Origin: Arthrobacter sp. MSA 4-2
GTDB taxonomy: Bacteria > Actinomycetota > Actinomycetes > Actinomycetales > Micrococcaceae
DNA: 64,000 nucleotides
NCBI RefSeq assembly: GCF_016405885.1
Contig: NZ_JAEKGC010000013.1
Coordinates: 1-64,000 of the forward strand
Direction: 5' to 3'
Below, piece after piece: positions 48,469 to 58,000 of this stretch; the first letter of the stretch is position 1, and each line of letters opens with the position of its first letter. Made by a program: the position numbers and the translations under genes. The notes under the pieces were generated by a model. The model was not told where the DNA came from. It made no database searches and was given only the letters and a program-made list of their open reading frames with translations.

Positions 48469-49104
48469 ATGGCCCTGACGCCAGAAGATGTTGTCAATAA
48501 GAGGTTCCAGCCGACGAAGTTCCGCGAGGGCTACGACCAGGACGAGGTGGATGACTTCCTCGACGAGATCGTCGTCGAACTGCGCCGTCTGAACCAGGAG
48601 AACGAGGAGCTGCGCCGCCGGCTCTCGGACGCTCCTGCAGGCACCGCCTCAACCGGGACGGTCCCCGCCCCGGTTGCCGCCAGCACCAAGACCGAAGTTG
48701 TCCGCGAGGAGGAGAAGCGGCCCGAGCCCGCAAAGCCCGAGCCCCGCGTCGAGACCGTCTCGCCCGCAGCCGTTCCCGCGGCTGCCAGCGCCGAGTCCGC
48801 GGCCGGCGTCCTCGCCATGGCCCAGAAGCTTCACGACGAGTACGTCAACGCGGGCGTGGAGCAGCGCGACAAGATCATCGCCGAAGCGCAGATCGAGGCA
48901 AGCAGCCTCGTCAACGACGCCCAGGACAAGAGCCGCAAGGTCCTCGGTGCCCTCGAGCAGCAGAAGAGCGTGCTGGAGCGCAAGGTCGAACAGCTCCGCA
49001 GCTTCGAGCGCGACTACCGCTCACGCCTCAAGGCCTACATCGAGGGCCAGCTGCGCGACCTCGACTCCCGCGGGTCGGTGGCCTCGGAGACGGCCGACGC
49101 CTAA
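48469..49104 (+). CDS. divIVA: Polar growth protein DivIVA/Wag31
   Basis: Coiled-coil scaffold that marks poles and septa by sensing negative curvature. The N-terminal membrane-binding domain reads LTPEDVVNKRFQPTKFREGY and DEVDDFLDEIVVELRRLNQE. A Pro/Ala linker of ~60 residues follows, then a second coiled coil (KIIAEAQIEASSLVNDAQDK). It is 211 aa. In mycobacteria the protein is phosphorylated by PknA/PknB within the linker region. It closes the dcw cluster; a terminator follows. Confidence 0.95.
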   Translation: MALTPEDVVNKRFQPTKFREGYDQDEVDDFLDEIVVELRRLNQENEELRRRLSDAPAGTASTGTVPAPVAASTKTEVVREEEKRPEPAKPEPRVETVSPAAVPAAASAESAAGVLAMAQKLHDEYVNAGVEQRDKIIAEAQIEASSLVNDAQDKSRKVLGALEQQKSVLERKVEQLRSFERDYRSRLKAYIEGQLRDLDSRGSVASETADA

Positions 49105-49166
49105 AAGCCCCTCGGGCGCACCGCGCAGAGGTGCCCGGCACGGCACCGCAGCGCAGTACCGGATTG

Positions 49167-49196
49167 AGGCCGGCCCCGGAAAAGGGGCCGGCCTTT
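49167..49196 (+). terminator. Terminator after divIVA
   Basis: An 11-bp stem AGGCCGGCCCC/GGGGCCGGCCT around GGAAAA, followed by TT. It separates the division cluster from lspA. Confidence 0.8.
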
Positions 49197-49292
49197 GCCG
49201 TACCCTTGAGGAGTCGTCCCACGACAGTCCGATCCACCTGTTCCATACCTCTGCCGCCGTGCGGAAGCGTATGCACCCGGCATGAAAGCGTT

Positions 49293-49967
49293 ATGAGCGA
49301 GAATCCACCGGCAGAGCAAACCCCCGCGGAAACGAAACGGACCGATGGGCCCGGGCACAGCAAGCGGGTCCGGGCCCGGTACGCCGTCCTGCTGCTGGTC
49401 TGCATGCTCGCCGCCTACGTCCTTGACCAGGTCACCAAGGCCTGGGTGGTCTCCACCATGACCGAGGGCCAGGTCACGCCGGTGCTACCTCCGCTGCTGA
49501 ACTGGCACTTCATCCGGAACCCCGGGGCGGCCTTCTCGATCGGCACCAATGTCACGTGGGTCTTCACCATCATCCAGGCCCTGGTCTCCCTGGCCATCCT
49601 GACCCAGATCCGCAAGGTCGCCTCCTGGGGCTGGGCTGCCGCCCTGGGGCTCGTGCTCGGCGGCGCGCTGGGCAACCTCACCGACCGCCTCTTCCGTGAA
49701 CCGTCCTTCGGGCAGGGTCACGTCGTCGACTTCATCGCCCTGCCCAACTTCGCGATCTTCAACATCGCCGACTCCGCCGTCGTCAGCGGAGTCATCCTGG
49801 TGTGCCTGATGACCCTGCGCGGTATCGGCATGGACGGGCGGCGCAGCAGCGAGAGCGCTGCAGGGGACAGCGCTGCAGGGGACAGCTCTGCCGGGGAAAG
49901 CCCTGCCGCGGACAGGGCCGCCGGAACCGGCCCGGACACGCCCCGGCCGGACGGCAACGCCTCGTGA
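49293..49967 (+). CDS. lspA: Lipoprotein signal peptidase II
   Basis: Aspartyl protease that cleaves prolipoproteins before the lipobox Cys. Four TM helices are predicted. The catalytic Asp residues are in [11 protein letters not shown] and [13 protein letters not shown]. It is 224 aa from the ATG at 49293; the ribosome site is weak and the upstream frame carries no conserved sequence. The N-terminal ~28 residues are hydrophilic, and the C-terminal ~45 are a Ser/Ala/Gly/Asp tail from a 15-bp DNA repeat. A candidate substrate is the 4.7-kb lipoprotein. Confidence 0.93.
   Translation: MSENPPAEQTPAETKRTDGPGHSKRVRARYAVLLLVCMLAAYVLDQVTKAWVVSTMTEGQVTPVLPPLLNWHFIRNPGAAFSIGTNVTWVFTIIQALVSLAILTQIRKVASWGWAAALGLVLGGALGNLTDRLFREPSFGQGHVVDFIALPNFAIFNIADSAVVSGVILVCLMTLRGIGMDGRRSSESAAGDSAAGDSSAGESPAADRAAGTGPDTPRPDGNAS
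49857..49916. repeat. 15-bp tandem repeat in the lspA tail
   Basis: Four units of GCTGCAGGGGACAGC type start at 49857, 49872, 49887 and 49902; the first two are identical. They encode SAAGD-like pentapeptides. Confidence 0.9.
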
Positions 49968-50914
49968 GCGGGACCTCCGACGTGGGCACCCCGACCGCCT
50001 TCACCGTGCCCGAGGACCTCGGCGGATCCCGCACCGACGCCGCGCTGGCGCAGCTGGCCGGGGTCTCCCGGTCGGTGGCCGCCGCCTGGTGCGCCGACGG
50101 CAGGGTCAGCCGCGGCGGCGCGGTCCTGGCCAAGGCCGACCGGGTGCAGTCCGGCACCGAATTGCTCGTAATGGTCCCCGATGCCGCCGACCCGCTGCGG
50201 GTGATCCCCGAGGCCGTCGAAGGCATGGGCATCCTCGTCGATGACGAGGACTTCGTGGTCATCGACAAGCCCGTCGGCGTCGCCGCCCACCCCTCCCCGG
50301 GCTGGGTGGGCCCCACCGTGGTGGGCGCCCTGGCCGCGGCCGGCTACCGGATCTCCACCTCCGGCGCCCCCGAACGGGCCGGTATCGTGCACCGGCTCGA
50401 CGTCGGCACCTCCGGGGCCATGGTCGTCGCCAAGACCGAAAGGGCCTACACGGCCCTGAAGCGGGCCTTCAAGGAGCGCACCGTGGACAAGGTCTACCAC
50501 GCCGTCGTGCAGGGCCTGCCCGACCCGCTCGAGGGAACCATCGACGCGCCCATCGGGCGCCACCCGGCCCACGACTGGCGGTTCGCCGTGCTTGAGGACG
50601 GGCGGCCCTCGATCACCCACTACGAGGTCCTCGAGGCCTTCGGCCGGGCCAGCCTCGTCGAGGTCCACCTTGAGACCGGCCGCACCCACCAGATCCGCGT
50701 CCACTTCTCGGCGCTGCGCCACCCGTGCGTGGGCGATCTCACCTACGGCGCCGACCCGCGGCTTGCGGCGGAGCTCGGCCTGACCCGTCAGTGGCTCCAC
50801 GCGCACCGCCTGGGCTTCGAGAATCCGCGCACCGGCGAGCCGGTCCTAGCCGTGAGTCCCTACCCGCTGGACCTCGAGTACGCCCTGGGCGCCCTGTCGG
50901 GGGACCGCGCCTAA
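49964..50914 (+). CDS. Pseudouridine synthase, RluA/RluD family
   Basis: RNA uridine isomerase. An N-terminal S4 domain ([20 protein letters not shown]) precedes the catalytic core with [20 protein letters not shown], whose Asp is the nucleophile. [22 protein letters not shown] completes the signature. It is 316 aa from the GTG overlapping the lspA stop (GTGA). Within the family it looks most like RluD (23S U1911/1915/1917), but the target cannot be fixed from sequence. The lspA-rluD pairing is widespread. Confidence 0.92.
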   Translation: MSGTSDVGTPTAFTVPEDLGGSRTDAALAQLAGVSRSVAAAWCADGRVSRGGAVLAKADRVQSGTELLVMVPDAADPLRVIPEAVEGMGILVDDEDFVVIDKPVGVAAHPSPGWVGPTVVGALAAAGYRISTSGAPERAGIVHRLDVGTSGAMVVAKTERAYTALKRAFKERTVDKVYHAVVQGLPDPLEGTIDAPIGRHPAHDWRFAVLEDGRPSITHYEVLEAFGRASLVEVHLETGRTHQIRVHFSALRHPCVGDLTYGADPRLAAELGLTRQWLHAHRLGFENPRTGEPVLAVSPYPLDLEYALGALSGDRA

Positions 50915-50961
50915 CACGCCTGCGGAGCCCGGGGTGGGGCCCAGGGATGGAACGGCGGGCC

Positions 50962-50967
50962 TAGAAT
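50962..50967 (+). promoter_or_regulatory. -10 element placing dnaE1 in leaderless position
   Basis: TAGAAT, six bases (GGTCGA) before the GTG at 50974. The downstream hexanucleotide nearly matches that of hisD (GGCCGA). Confidence 0.7.
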
Positions 50968-50973
50968 GGTCGA

Positions 50974-53900
50974 GTGGTTTCAACAGCAGCGTCCCGTGAG
51001 TCCTTCGTCCACCTTCACAATCACACCGAGTACTCGATGCTCGACGGGGCCGCGAAGCTGACCGACCTCTTCAGCCACACCGAAGAGCTCGGCATGAACG
51101 CGCTGGCCACCACCGACCACGGGTTCGTGTTTGGGGCGTTCGACTTCTGGAGCAAGGCCCGCAGCGCCGGCATCAAACCGATCATCGGGGTGGAGGCGTA
51201 CCTGACCCCGGGCACCGCCCGCTCCGACCGCACCCGCGTCCAGTGGGGCGGGGGAGGCCGCGACGACGTCTCCGGCGCCGGCGCCTACACCCACATGACC
51301 CTCTGGTCGGAGTCCACCGAGGGCATGCACAACCTGTTCCGGATGTCCTCGCTGGCCTCCCTCGAGGGCTACCTCTACAAACCCCGCATGGACCGGGACC
51401 TGCTGCAGACCTACGGCAAGGGCCTGATCGCCAGCACCGGCTGCCCCTCGGGCGAGGTGCAGACCAAGCTGCGGCTTGGGCTATACCAGGAGGCAAAGCA
51501 GGCGGCCTCGGACTTCCGCGACATCTTCGGCGCCGAAAACTACTTCTGCGAGCTGATGGACCACGGGCTCGACATCGAACGCAACGTCCAGGCCGACCTG
51601 ATCAAGCTGGCCCGCGAACTGGGCCTGCCGCTGGTCGCCACCAACGACCTTCACTACACCCACGCCGAGGACTCCAAGGCGCACGCGGCCCTGCTATGCG
51701 TCCAGTCGGGCTCCACCCTGGCCGACCCCAAGCGCTTCAAGTTCGACGCCGACGAGTTCTACCTCAAGTCGCCCGCCGAAATGCGGGCCATCTTCCGCGA
51801 CTACCCCGAGGCCTGCGACAACACGCTGCTCATCGCCGAGCGGTGTGACGTCGAATTCAACACCAAGGCCAACTACATGCCCCGCTTCCCCGTGCCCGAG
51901 GGGGAGAATGAGCAGTCCTGGTTCGTCAAGGAGGTCGAGACCGGCCTGGCCTACCGCTACCCCGGCGGCGTGCCCGACGACGTGCGCAAGCAGGCCGAGT
52001 TCGAGGTCGGCGTCATCACCCAGATGGGCTTCCCGGGGTACTTCCTCGTGGTGGCCGACTTCATCAACTGGGCCAAGAACAACGGCATCCGGGTCGGCCC
52101 CGGCCGCGGCTCCGGCGCCGGCTCCATGGTGGCCTACGCCATGCGCATCACCGACCTCGATCCGCTCAAGCACGGGCTGATCTTCGAGCGCTTCCTGAAC
52201 CCCGAGCGCGTCTCCATGCCCGACTTCGACGTCGACTTCGATGATCGGCGCCGCTCCGAGGTGATCCGCTACGTCACCGAGAAGTACGGGGACGAGCGCG
52301 TCGCCATGATCGTCACCTACGGCACCATCAAGGCCAAGCAGGCCCTGAAGGACTCCTCGCGCGTCATGGGCTACCCGTTCTCCACGGGGGAGCGGCTCAC
52401 CAAGGCCATGCCGCCGGACGTCATGGGCAAGGGCCTGGCCCTTGCCGACGTGCACAACAAGGACGCCAAGCGCTACTCCGAGGCCGACGAGCTGCGCGAG
52501 CTGCTCAAGACCGACCCCGACTCCGCCAAGGTGTTCGAGACGGCTCTGGGCCTCGAGGGCCTGAAGCGCCAGTGGGGCGTCCACGCCGCCGGCGTCATCA
52601 TGTCCTCGGACCCGCTGATCGACATCATCCCGATCATGCGCCGCGACCAGGACGGCCAGATCATCACCCAGTTCGACTACCCCACCTGCGAGGGGCTCGG
52701 ACTGATCAAGATGGACTTCCTGGGGTTGCGGAACCTCACCATCATCACCGACGCCGTGGAGAACATCACGGCGAACAAGGGCACCGACCTGGTGCTGGAG
52801 GACCTCGAGCTCGACGACAAGGCCTCCTACGAGCTGCTGGCCCGCGGCGACACCCTGGGCGTGTTCCAGCTCGACGGCGGGCCCATGCGCTCCCTGCTCA
52901 AGCTCATGCGCCCCGACAACTTCGAAGACATCTCCGCGGTGCTGGCGCTCTACCGTCCCGGGCCGATGGGCGTGAACTCGCACACGAACTACGCGCTGCG
53001 CAAGAACGGGCTCCAGGAGATCGAGCCGATCCACCCCGAGCTCGAGGGCCCGCTCGAGGAGATCCTGGGCGGCACCTACGGCCTGATCGTCTACCAGGAG
53101 CAGGTGATGTCCGCGGCCCAGAAGCTGGCGAACTTCACCCTCGGCCAGGCGGACATGCTCCGGCGCGCCATGGGCAAGAAGAAGAAGTCGGAGCTGGACA
53201 AGCAGCAGGCCGACTTCTTCGCCGGCATGAAGGAAAACGGCTACTCCCAGGCCGCCATGGACAAGCTGTGGACCGTCCTCGAATCCTTCTCGGACTACGC
53301 GTTCAACAAGGCTCACACCGCCGCGTACGGGCTGATCTCCTACTGGACGGCGTACCTCAAGGCCCACTACCCGGCCGAATACATGGCCGCCCTGCTCACC
53401 AGCGTCGGCGACGACAAGGACAAGCTGGCCATCTACCTCAACGAGTGCCGCAGGATGGGCATCACCGTCCTGCCGCCGGACGTCAACGAGTCGAGCGTGA
53501 ACTTCACTCCGGTCGGCAACGACATCCGCTTCGGCATGGGCGCCATCCGCAACGTCGGCGCGAACGTCGTCGGGGCGATGGTCACGGCCCGGGAGGAGAA
53601 GGGCGACTTCACCTCCTTCAGTGACTTCCTGCAGAAGGTCCCCGCCGTCGTCTGCAACAAGCGCACCATCGAATCCCTGATCAAGGCCGGGGCCTTCGAC
53701 TCGCTCAAGCACCCCCGCCGGGCGCTGGCGATGATCCACGAGGAGGCCGTGGACTCGGTCATCGTGCTCAAGCGCAACGAGGCCGCGAACCAGTTCGACC
53801 TGTTCAGCGCGTTTGACGACCCCGGCGCCGGCAGCAGCCTCTCGGTCGAGGTGCCGGACCTGCCCGAATGGGAGAAGAAGGACAAGCTCTCCTTCGAACG

Positions 53901-54513
53901 CGACATGCTTGGCCTCTACGTTTCGGACCACCCGCTGCAGGGCCTCGAGGGGATCCTCAGCCAGCACGCCGACCTGACGATTCCCTCGGTGATCAGCGAC
54001 GAGGGCCCGGCCGACGGCGCCATTGTCACCATCGCGGGCATGATCACCTCGCTGCAGCGGCGGATCGCCAAGAACAGCGGCAACGCCTACGCCCGCGCGG
54101 AGATCGAGGACCTCGCCGGGTCGATGGAGGTGATGTTCTTCGGGCAGGTGTACGGGCCGATCTCCGGCGTGCTCGCCGAGGACCTCATCGTCGTGGTGCG
54201 CGGCCGCTTGCAGCGCCGGGACGACGGCGCGGTGATGCTCAACGCGCAGGAACTCACGGTGCCCGACCTCAGCGAGGGCCACTCCGGGCCCGTCGTCATC
54301 TCCATGGCCCAGCACAAGGCCACCGAGGCGGCGGTGACGGCCCTGGGCGAGGTGCTGCGCACCCATCCGGGCACCAGCGAGGTCCAGATCCGGCTCAACG
54401 GCAACCGCAAGGTCGAGGTGATGAAGCTCGGAGTGGACCTGCGGGTGAACCCCACCCCGTCATTGTTCGGGGACCTGAAGGTGCTGCTCGGCCCAGCCTG
54501 CCTCGACGCTTGA
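50974..54513 (+). CDS. dnaE: DNA polymerase III alpha subunit (replicative, DnaE1)
   Basis: Chromosomal replicase catalytic subunit, 1179 aa. The PHP domain starts with FVHLHNHTEYSMLDGAAKL and retains metal-site residues, in line with the proofreading PHP exonuclease known for mycobacterial DnaE1. The polymerase core has PDFDVDFDDRRR with the catalytic carboxylates. A helix-hairpin-helix, the clamp-binding region QFDLFSAF and a C-terminal OB fold follow. GTG start, probably leaderless. Length and PHP integrity argue for DnaE1 and not the mutagenic DnaE2. Confidence 0.97.
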   Translation: MVSTAASRESFVHLHNHTEYSMLDGAAKLTDLFSHTEELGMNALATTDHGFVFGAFDFWSKARSAGIKPIIGVEAYLTPGTARSDRTRVQWGGGGRDDVSGAGAYTHMTLWSESTEGMHNLFRMSSLASLEGYLYKPRMDRDLLQTYGKGLIASTGCPSGEVQTKLRLGLYQEAKQAASDFRDIFGAENYFCELMDHGLDIERNVQADLIKLARELGLPLVATNDLHYTHAEDSKAHAALLCVQSGSTLADPKRFKFDADEFYLKSPAEMRAIFRDYPEACDNTLLIAERCDVEFNTKANYMPRFPVPEGENEQSWFVKEVETGLAYRYPGGVPDDVRKQAEFEVGVITQMGFPGYFLVVADFINWAKNNGIRVGPGRGSGAGSMVAYAMRITDLDPLKHGLIFERFLNPERVSMPDFDVDFDDRRRSEVIRYVTEKYGDERVAMIVTYGTIKAKQALKDSSRVMGYPFSTGERLTKAMPPDVMGKGLALADVHNKDAKRYSEADELRELLKTDPDSAKVFETALGLEGLKRQWGVHAAGVIMSSDPLIDIIPIMRRDQDGQIITQFDYPTCEGLGLIKMDFLGLRNLTIITDAVENITANKGTDLVLEDLELDDKASYELLARGDTLGVFQLDGGPMRSLLKLMRPDNFEDISAVLALYRPGPMGVNSHTNYALRKNGLQEIEPIHPELEGPLEEILGGTYGLIVYQEQVMSAAQKLANFTLGQADMLRRAMGKKKKSELDKQQADFFAGMKENGYSQAAMDKLWTVLESFSDYAFNKAHTAAYGLISYWTAYLKAHYPAEYMAALLTSVGDDKDKLAIYLNECRRMGITVLPPDVNESSVNFTPVGNDIRFGMGAIRNVGANVVGAMVTAREEKGDFTSFSDFLQKVPAVVCNKRTIESLIKAGAFDSLKHPRRALAMIHEEAVDSVIVLKRNEAANQFDLFSAFDDPGAGSSLSVEVPDLPEWEKKDKLSFERDMLGLYVSDHPLQGLEGILSQHADLTIPSVISDEGPADGAIVTIAGMITSLQRRIAKNSGNAYARAEIEDLAGSMEVMFFGQVYGPISGVLAEDLIVVVRGRLQRRDDGAVMLNAQELTVPDLSEGHSGPVVISMAQHKATEAAVTALGEVLRTHPGTSEVQIRLNGNRKVEVMKLGVDLRVNPTPSLFGDLKVLLGPACLDA

Positions 54514-54569
54514 GGATGCCGGCCGCTTGAGGCTGACGATCGGCTGAGCCCGGGCCGCCTGAGCAACCC

Positions 54570-54590
54570 GGCCGGCTGAGCAGGCCGGCC
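54570..54590. terminator. Weak hairpin between convergent dnaE and the flavin reductase gene
   Basis: A 7-bp GGCCGGC/GCCGGCC stem with loop TGAGCAG in the 105-bp gap, which also carries repeated TGAGC/GGCTGA words. No T run follows. Confidence 0.35.
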
Positions 54591-54618
54591 GTCGCAGCCG
54601 CGCTCCCCGGCCGATCCC

Positions 54619-55140
54619 TCAGATGATGTAGTCGGTGGGCGCGGCGTAGCCGCCCCCGTGGTACAGCAGCGGCGCGCCGTCGGCCCCGGTGCCTCCCTCG
54701 GTCACCTCGGCGACGACCACCGCATTGTTCTCGAAGGACAGCCTCATGGTGATGCGCCCGATCAGCCAGCCGGCCACTCCGTGCAGCAGCGGGACCCCGT
54801 GGGAGCCCGGGCTCCAATGGTCCCCGCCGAAGCGGTCCGGGGTGCGGGCGAACCGGTCCGCGAGGGCCTGGTTGTCAAGGCTCAGCATGTGGACGCCGAC
54901 GTAACTGGTGTTGGCGACGGCGGGCCAGGAGGAGGACCCCCGCGACATATTGAAGGTGAAACGGGCCGGGTCGGCCGACAGGGACGCCACGGACGTGGCG
55001 GTGAACCCGAAGGGCTGTCCGTTGTAGGACGCGGTGATGATGGCGACCCCGGCCGCATGGCGGCGGAAAACTCCGCGGAATGCCGATCCCGGGCCCGGAT
55101 CGGCGGCGGCAGGACTGTCCTTCACCAGGTTCCCTTCCAT
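54619..55140 (-). CDS. Flavin reductase-like FMN-binding protein
   Basis: A 173-aa member of the flavin-reductase-like family (FMN-binding split barrel). Signatures are FRRHAAGVAIITASYNGQPFG, FTATSVASLSADPARFTFNM and FGGDHWSPGSHGVPLL. Such proteins reduce FMN/FAD with NAD(P)H for a monooxygenase partner, but no monooxygenase is adjacent. The start at 55140 has AAGGAGGGGCC upstream. The open frame continues to 56133, but that part is antisense to hisD and the membrane-protein gene. Confidence 0.88.
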   Translation of the reverse strand: MEGNLVKDSPAAADPGPGSAFRGVFRRHAAGVAIITASYNGQPFGFTATSVASLSADPARFTFNMSRGSSSWPAVANTSYVGVHMLSLDNQALADRFARTPDRFGGDHWSPGSHGVPLLHGVAGWLIGRITMRLSFENNAVVVAEVTEGGTGADGAPLLYHGGGYAAPTDYII

Positions 55141-55250
55141 GGCCCCTCCTTCAACGATTGCGATCCGCATCCCTCGGGCGGGTGCGGCCGCCGGCGGCTC
55201 CGGCAATCCCTCAACCCTAGGCGAGCCGGGCGGCGGGAGCGTGCTTTTGT

Positions 55251-55256
55251 TAATGT
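55251..55256 (+). promoter_or_regulatory. -10 element placing the 4-TM protein gene in leaderless position
   Basis: TAATGT, seven bases before the ATG at 55264. Confidence 0.55.
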
Positions 55257-55263
55257 AGAAGTC

Positions 55264-55788
55264 ATGCACCCCTCCCGCCCGCACGACGCCGGCTCCTACC
55301 CGCCCCCGGTGTACGCCCCGGCTCCGAACCGCACGGCGGCCCCTCCCGTGGGCCTGCTGTGGTGGGCGGGCTCGACGGCGGTGCTCGGTATCGTCCTGGG
55401 CGTGTTCTGGTGGCTCGGCGCCCCGGGCGGGATTCTCTTCGGCGACGGACGCCTCCCCGGCACCTGGCTGCTGCGCGACCTGACCCTCGCGGGGCTTGAA
55501 CTCGTTGCGGGCGTAGCCGTGGGAACGGTGCTGGCCCGGCGCCTCGGGCGGCCCGGCGGGCTGCGGCGGCTCCTCGCCGCGGTCGGCGGCTCGATCCTCG
55601 GGTCCCTGCTCGCCGTCCTGGTCGGCACCGCGCTCGGTGCCTGGATCGGCCCGCATGGCAGTCCCGAGATCCCCGGATCGGGATTCGGGCTCCACTCTCC
55701 GGGCGCCGCCGCCATCTGGCCGGCGGCCGCAGCCCTCATCGTGTTTGCCGCCGCCCTGTTCGACTGGCTGCAGCGCGGGCGTCCCTGA
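55264..55788 (+). CDS. Hypothetical four-helix membrane protein
   Basis: A 174-aa protein with a Pro-rich ~28-residue N terminus. Four predicted TM helices follow (GLLWWAGSTAVLGIVLGVFW, LAGLELVAGVAVGTVLARRL, LAAVGGSILGSLLAVLVGTA, AAIWPAAAALIVFAAALFDW). A GPHGSPEIPGSGFGLHSPGA loop lies between helices 3 and 4. I do not recognise the family with confidence. It lies between a divergent flavin reductase and hisD, where related genomes often carry a membrane protein. A TANNNT box seven bases before the ATG suggests a leaderless message. Confidence 0.75.
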   Translation: MHPSRPHDAGSYPPPVYAPAPNRTAAPPVGLLWWAGSTAVLGIVLGVFWWLGAPGGILFGDGRLPGTWLLRDLTLAGLELVAGVAVGTVLARRLGRPGGLRRLLAAVGGSILGSLLAVLVGTALGAWIGPHGSPEIPGSGFGLHSPGAAAIWPAAAALIVFAAALFDWLQRGRP

Positions 55789-55813
55789 CAGCGGGCCGCG
55801 TCCCGGGCGCCGG

Positions 55814-55819
55814 TAGACT
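55814..55819 (+). promoter_or_regulatory. -10 element placing hisD in leaderless position
   Basis: TAGACT, six bases (GGCCGA) before the GTG at 55826. Confidence 0.7.
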
Positions 55820-55825
55820 GGCCGA

Positions 55826-57187
55826 GTGGAAAATCCAGCTGCCGCCCCGGCCCGCGAGGGCTTCCGAACCATCGACCTCCGGGGTCTCTCCCTCAGCCGG
55901 CGTGAGCTGAAGCGCGCACTGCCCCGGCCGGTGGTGGGGGAGCATCCGCCCGAAGAGGCGGTCGGACGGATCCTCGAGGACGTCCGGAACCGGGGTCTGC
56001 CGGCCCTGAGGGAGCTCGCCCGCCGCTTCGACGGCGTGGAGCAGGACCACCCCCGGGTGCCCGCCGACGTCCTGCGCAGCGCCCTGGAGAACCTCGATCC
56101 GCAGGTCCGTGCGGCCCTGGACGAGGCGATCACCCGCGCCCGGCTGTTCGCCGCGGCGCAGGTGCCGGCCGAGGTGGAGGTGTGTCCGGCGCCGGGGGCA
56201 CGGCTCGTGTCCCGGTGGGTTCCCGTCGACCGGGTGGGCCTCTACGTGCCCGGCGGCCTCGCGGTCTACCCCTCGTCGGTGGTGATGAACGTCGTTCCTG
56301 CGCAGGCGGCCGGCGTCCCCTCGATCGCCCTCGCCTCCCCGCCGCAGAAGGAATGGGGCGGCTGGCCGCACCCGGTCATCCTGGCGGCGGCGGCCCTGCT
56401 CGGAATTACCGAGGTGTATGCGATCGGCGGAGCCCAGGCGGTGGCGGCCTTCGCCTACGGCTTCGAGGAGGCCGACGGCCACCCCTCCCTTGAGCCGGTC
56501 GACGTCGTCACCGGGCCCGGGAACGTCTTCGTGGCCACGGCCAAGCGGCTCGTCCGCGGCGTCGTCGGCATCGACTCGGAGGCGGGCACCACCGAGATCG
56601 CGGTGCTGGCCGACGCCGGCGCAGACCCCGTCCTCGTCGCCGCGGACCTGGTCAGCCAGGCCGAACACGACCCGCAGGCAGCCTCGGTGCTCATTACTGA
56701 TTCCCCCGCCCTCGCCGATGCCGTGCGCATCGAACTCGGCCGGCAGGCGGACGCCACCCGGCACCGCGAACGGGTGCTTACGGCCCTGTCCGGCCCGCAG
56801 TCGGGGGTGATCCTGGTCGACGACCTCGACTCCGGCCTGGAAGTCTGCAACGCCTACGCCGCCGAGCACCTCGAAATCCACACCGCCGACGCCGCGGCCG
56901 CCGCCGCCCGGGTCCGCAACGCGGGCGCGGTCTTCGTCGGACCGTACAGCCCGGTCAGCCTCGGCGACTACTGTGCCGGCTCCAACCACGTCCTGCCCAC
57001 CGGGGGGACCGCCTCGTTCGCGTCCGGGCTCAACACGACGACTTTCCTGCGGGCGCAGCAGGTGGTGGAGTACTCACGGAGTGCGCTTTCGGAGGTCAGC
57101 GCGCCCATCCTGGCGCTGTCGGAGGCCGAGAACCTGCCCGCCCACGGCGACGCCGTACGGGCGCGCTTCCCCCGCAATAACCACTAG
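55826..57187 (+). CDS. hisD: Histidinol dehydrogenase
   Basis: Last two steps of histidine synthesis, oxidising histidinol to histidine with 2 NAD+. Signatures are [33 protein letters not shown], the zinc/NAD segment [31 protein letters not shown] and [14 protein letters not shown], whose Gln and His bind zinc. It is 453 aa. No other his genes follow; nrdR is next. Its stop codon lies inside the first NrdR box. Confidence 0.96.
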   Translation: MENPAAAPAREGFRTIDLRGLSLSRRELKRALPRPVVGEHPPEEAVGRILEDVRNRGLPALRELARRFDGVEQDHPRVPADVLRSALENLDPQVRAALDEAITRARLFAAAQVPAEVEVCPAPGARLVSRWVPVDRVGLYVPGGLAVYPSSVVMNVVPAQAAGVPSIALASPPQKEWGGWPHPVILAAAALLGITEVYAIGGAQAVAAFAYGFEEADGHPSLEPVDVVTGPGNVFVATAKRLVRGVVGIDSEAGTTEIAVLADAGADPVLVAADLVSQAEHDPQAASVLITDSPALADAVRIELGRQADATRHRERVLTALSGPQSGVILVDDLDSGLEVCNAYAAEHLEIHTADAAAAAARVRNAGAVFVGPYSPVSLGDYCAGSNHVLPTGGTASFASGLNTTTFLRAQQVVEYSRSALSEVSAPILALSEAENLPAHGDAVRARFPRNNH

Positions 57188-57225
57188 ATGTGGTAATTGC
57201 ACGCTTGTAGTTTCCCTACATCTGG
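57184..57225 (+). promoter_or_regulatory. Paired NrdR boxes upstream of nrdR
   Basis: CTAGATGTGG (57184-57193) and CTACATCTGG (57216-57225) both fit the core of the NrdR consensus (CWANATNTWG, one mismatch each). They are 32 bp apart, three helical turns, the normal arrangement of NrdR box pairs. A TTGTAG (57205-57210)/18 bp/TACACT (57229-57234) promoter surrounds box 2. Confidence 0.75.
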
Positions 57226-57302
57226 TTCTACACTTGAACCATCCGGAGCGCCCAGCGGTCCGGTACCCGCCCATCCGGCCCGAGCGGAGACAGGAGTACG
57301 CA

Positions 57303-57800
57303 GTGCATTGCCCCTACTGCCGCAACTCCGACTCCCGAGTCGTTGACAGCCGGCTGGCCGACGACGGTTCGGCGATCCGCCGGCGCCGGCAATGCCACGC
57401 GTGCGGGCGCAGGTTCACCACGGTGGAGACGACAAGCCTCAGCGTCATCAAGCGCTCGGGTGCCGGTGAGCCCTTCAGCCGCGGCAAGGTGATCAACGGC
57501 GTGCGGAAGGCCTGCCAGGGCCGGCCGGTCACGGAGGACGACCTCGCCCTACTGGCCCAGGAAGTCGAAGAATCGGTGCGCGCCAGCGGTGTCGCCGAAA
57601 TCGATGCCCACGAGGTGGGGCTGGCGATCCTCGGCCCGCTGCGGAAGCTCGACCAGATCGCCTACCTGCGCTTCGCCAGCGTGTACCAGGGCTTTGAATC
57701 CCTTGAGGACTTCGAAGAGGCCATCGCCACGCTTCGGCTCCAGTCCTCCGACAACGCGAAGGTACCCTCGGGGGCGCAGCGGCCCCTGACCGCGCACTAG
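57303..57800 (+). CDS. nrdR: Ribonucleotide-reductase repressor NrdR
   Basis: Nucleotide-sensing repressor of nrd genes. The zinc ribbon has C3, C6, C31 and C34 (HCPYC and CHACGRRF). An ATP-cone follows ([20 protein letters not shown]). The GTG at 57303 gives 165 aa, the normal size; the longer upstream frame overlaps hisD. The box pair before it points to autoregulation. The nrd target genes are not in the window. Confidence 0.96.
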   Translation: MHCPYCRNSDSRVVDSRLADDGSAIRRRRQCHACGRRFTTVETTSLSVIKRSGAGEPFSRGKVINGVRKACQGRPVTEDDLALLAQEVEESVRASGVAEIDAHEVGLAILGPLRKLDQIAYLRFASVYQGFESLEDFEEAIATLRLQSSDNAKVPSGAQRPLTAH

Positions 57801-57914
57801 GTGCGCCTTGAGACCCCGGTGGTGGCGGCGGAGGGGAAGCCGGCGCCACCACCGGCACCACGTCCCACCGGATCGAACGTCCGGACGGAGGCCCTCCCCT
57901 CACGGCCAGCGCAG

Positions 57915-57959
57915 AAAAGACCCGTGCCTTCCGGCGTTGCCGGAAGGCACGGGTCTTTT
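57915..57959. terminator. Bidirectional terminator between nrdR and ppgK
   Basis: A perfect 21-bp stem with loop GTT. The left arm begins AAAAGACCCGTG and the right arm ends CACGGGTCTTTT, so it works for both convergent genes. Confidence 0.92.
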
Positions 57960-58000
57960 CGTGAGCCGCTGCCTGGTGCCTGGGCTGCCTGGTGCCTGGG

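Noticed and set aside
51694..54366. An 890-codon minus-strand frame inside dnaE
   Set aside because: High-GC third positions leave the antisense frame open. It has no domains, and dnaE is unmistakable.
54619..56133. A 504-codon minus-strand frame
   Set aside because: Only 54619-55140 shows flavin-reductase motifs and has a ribosome site; the rest is antisense to hisD and the membrane-protein gene.
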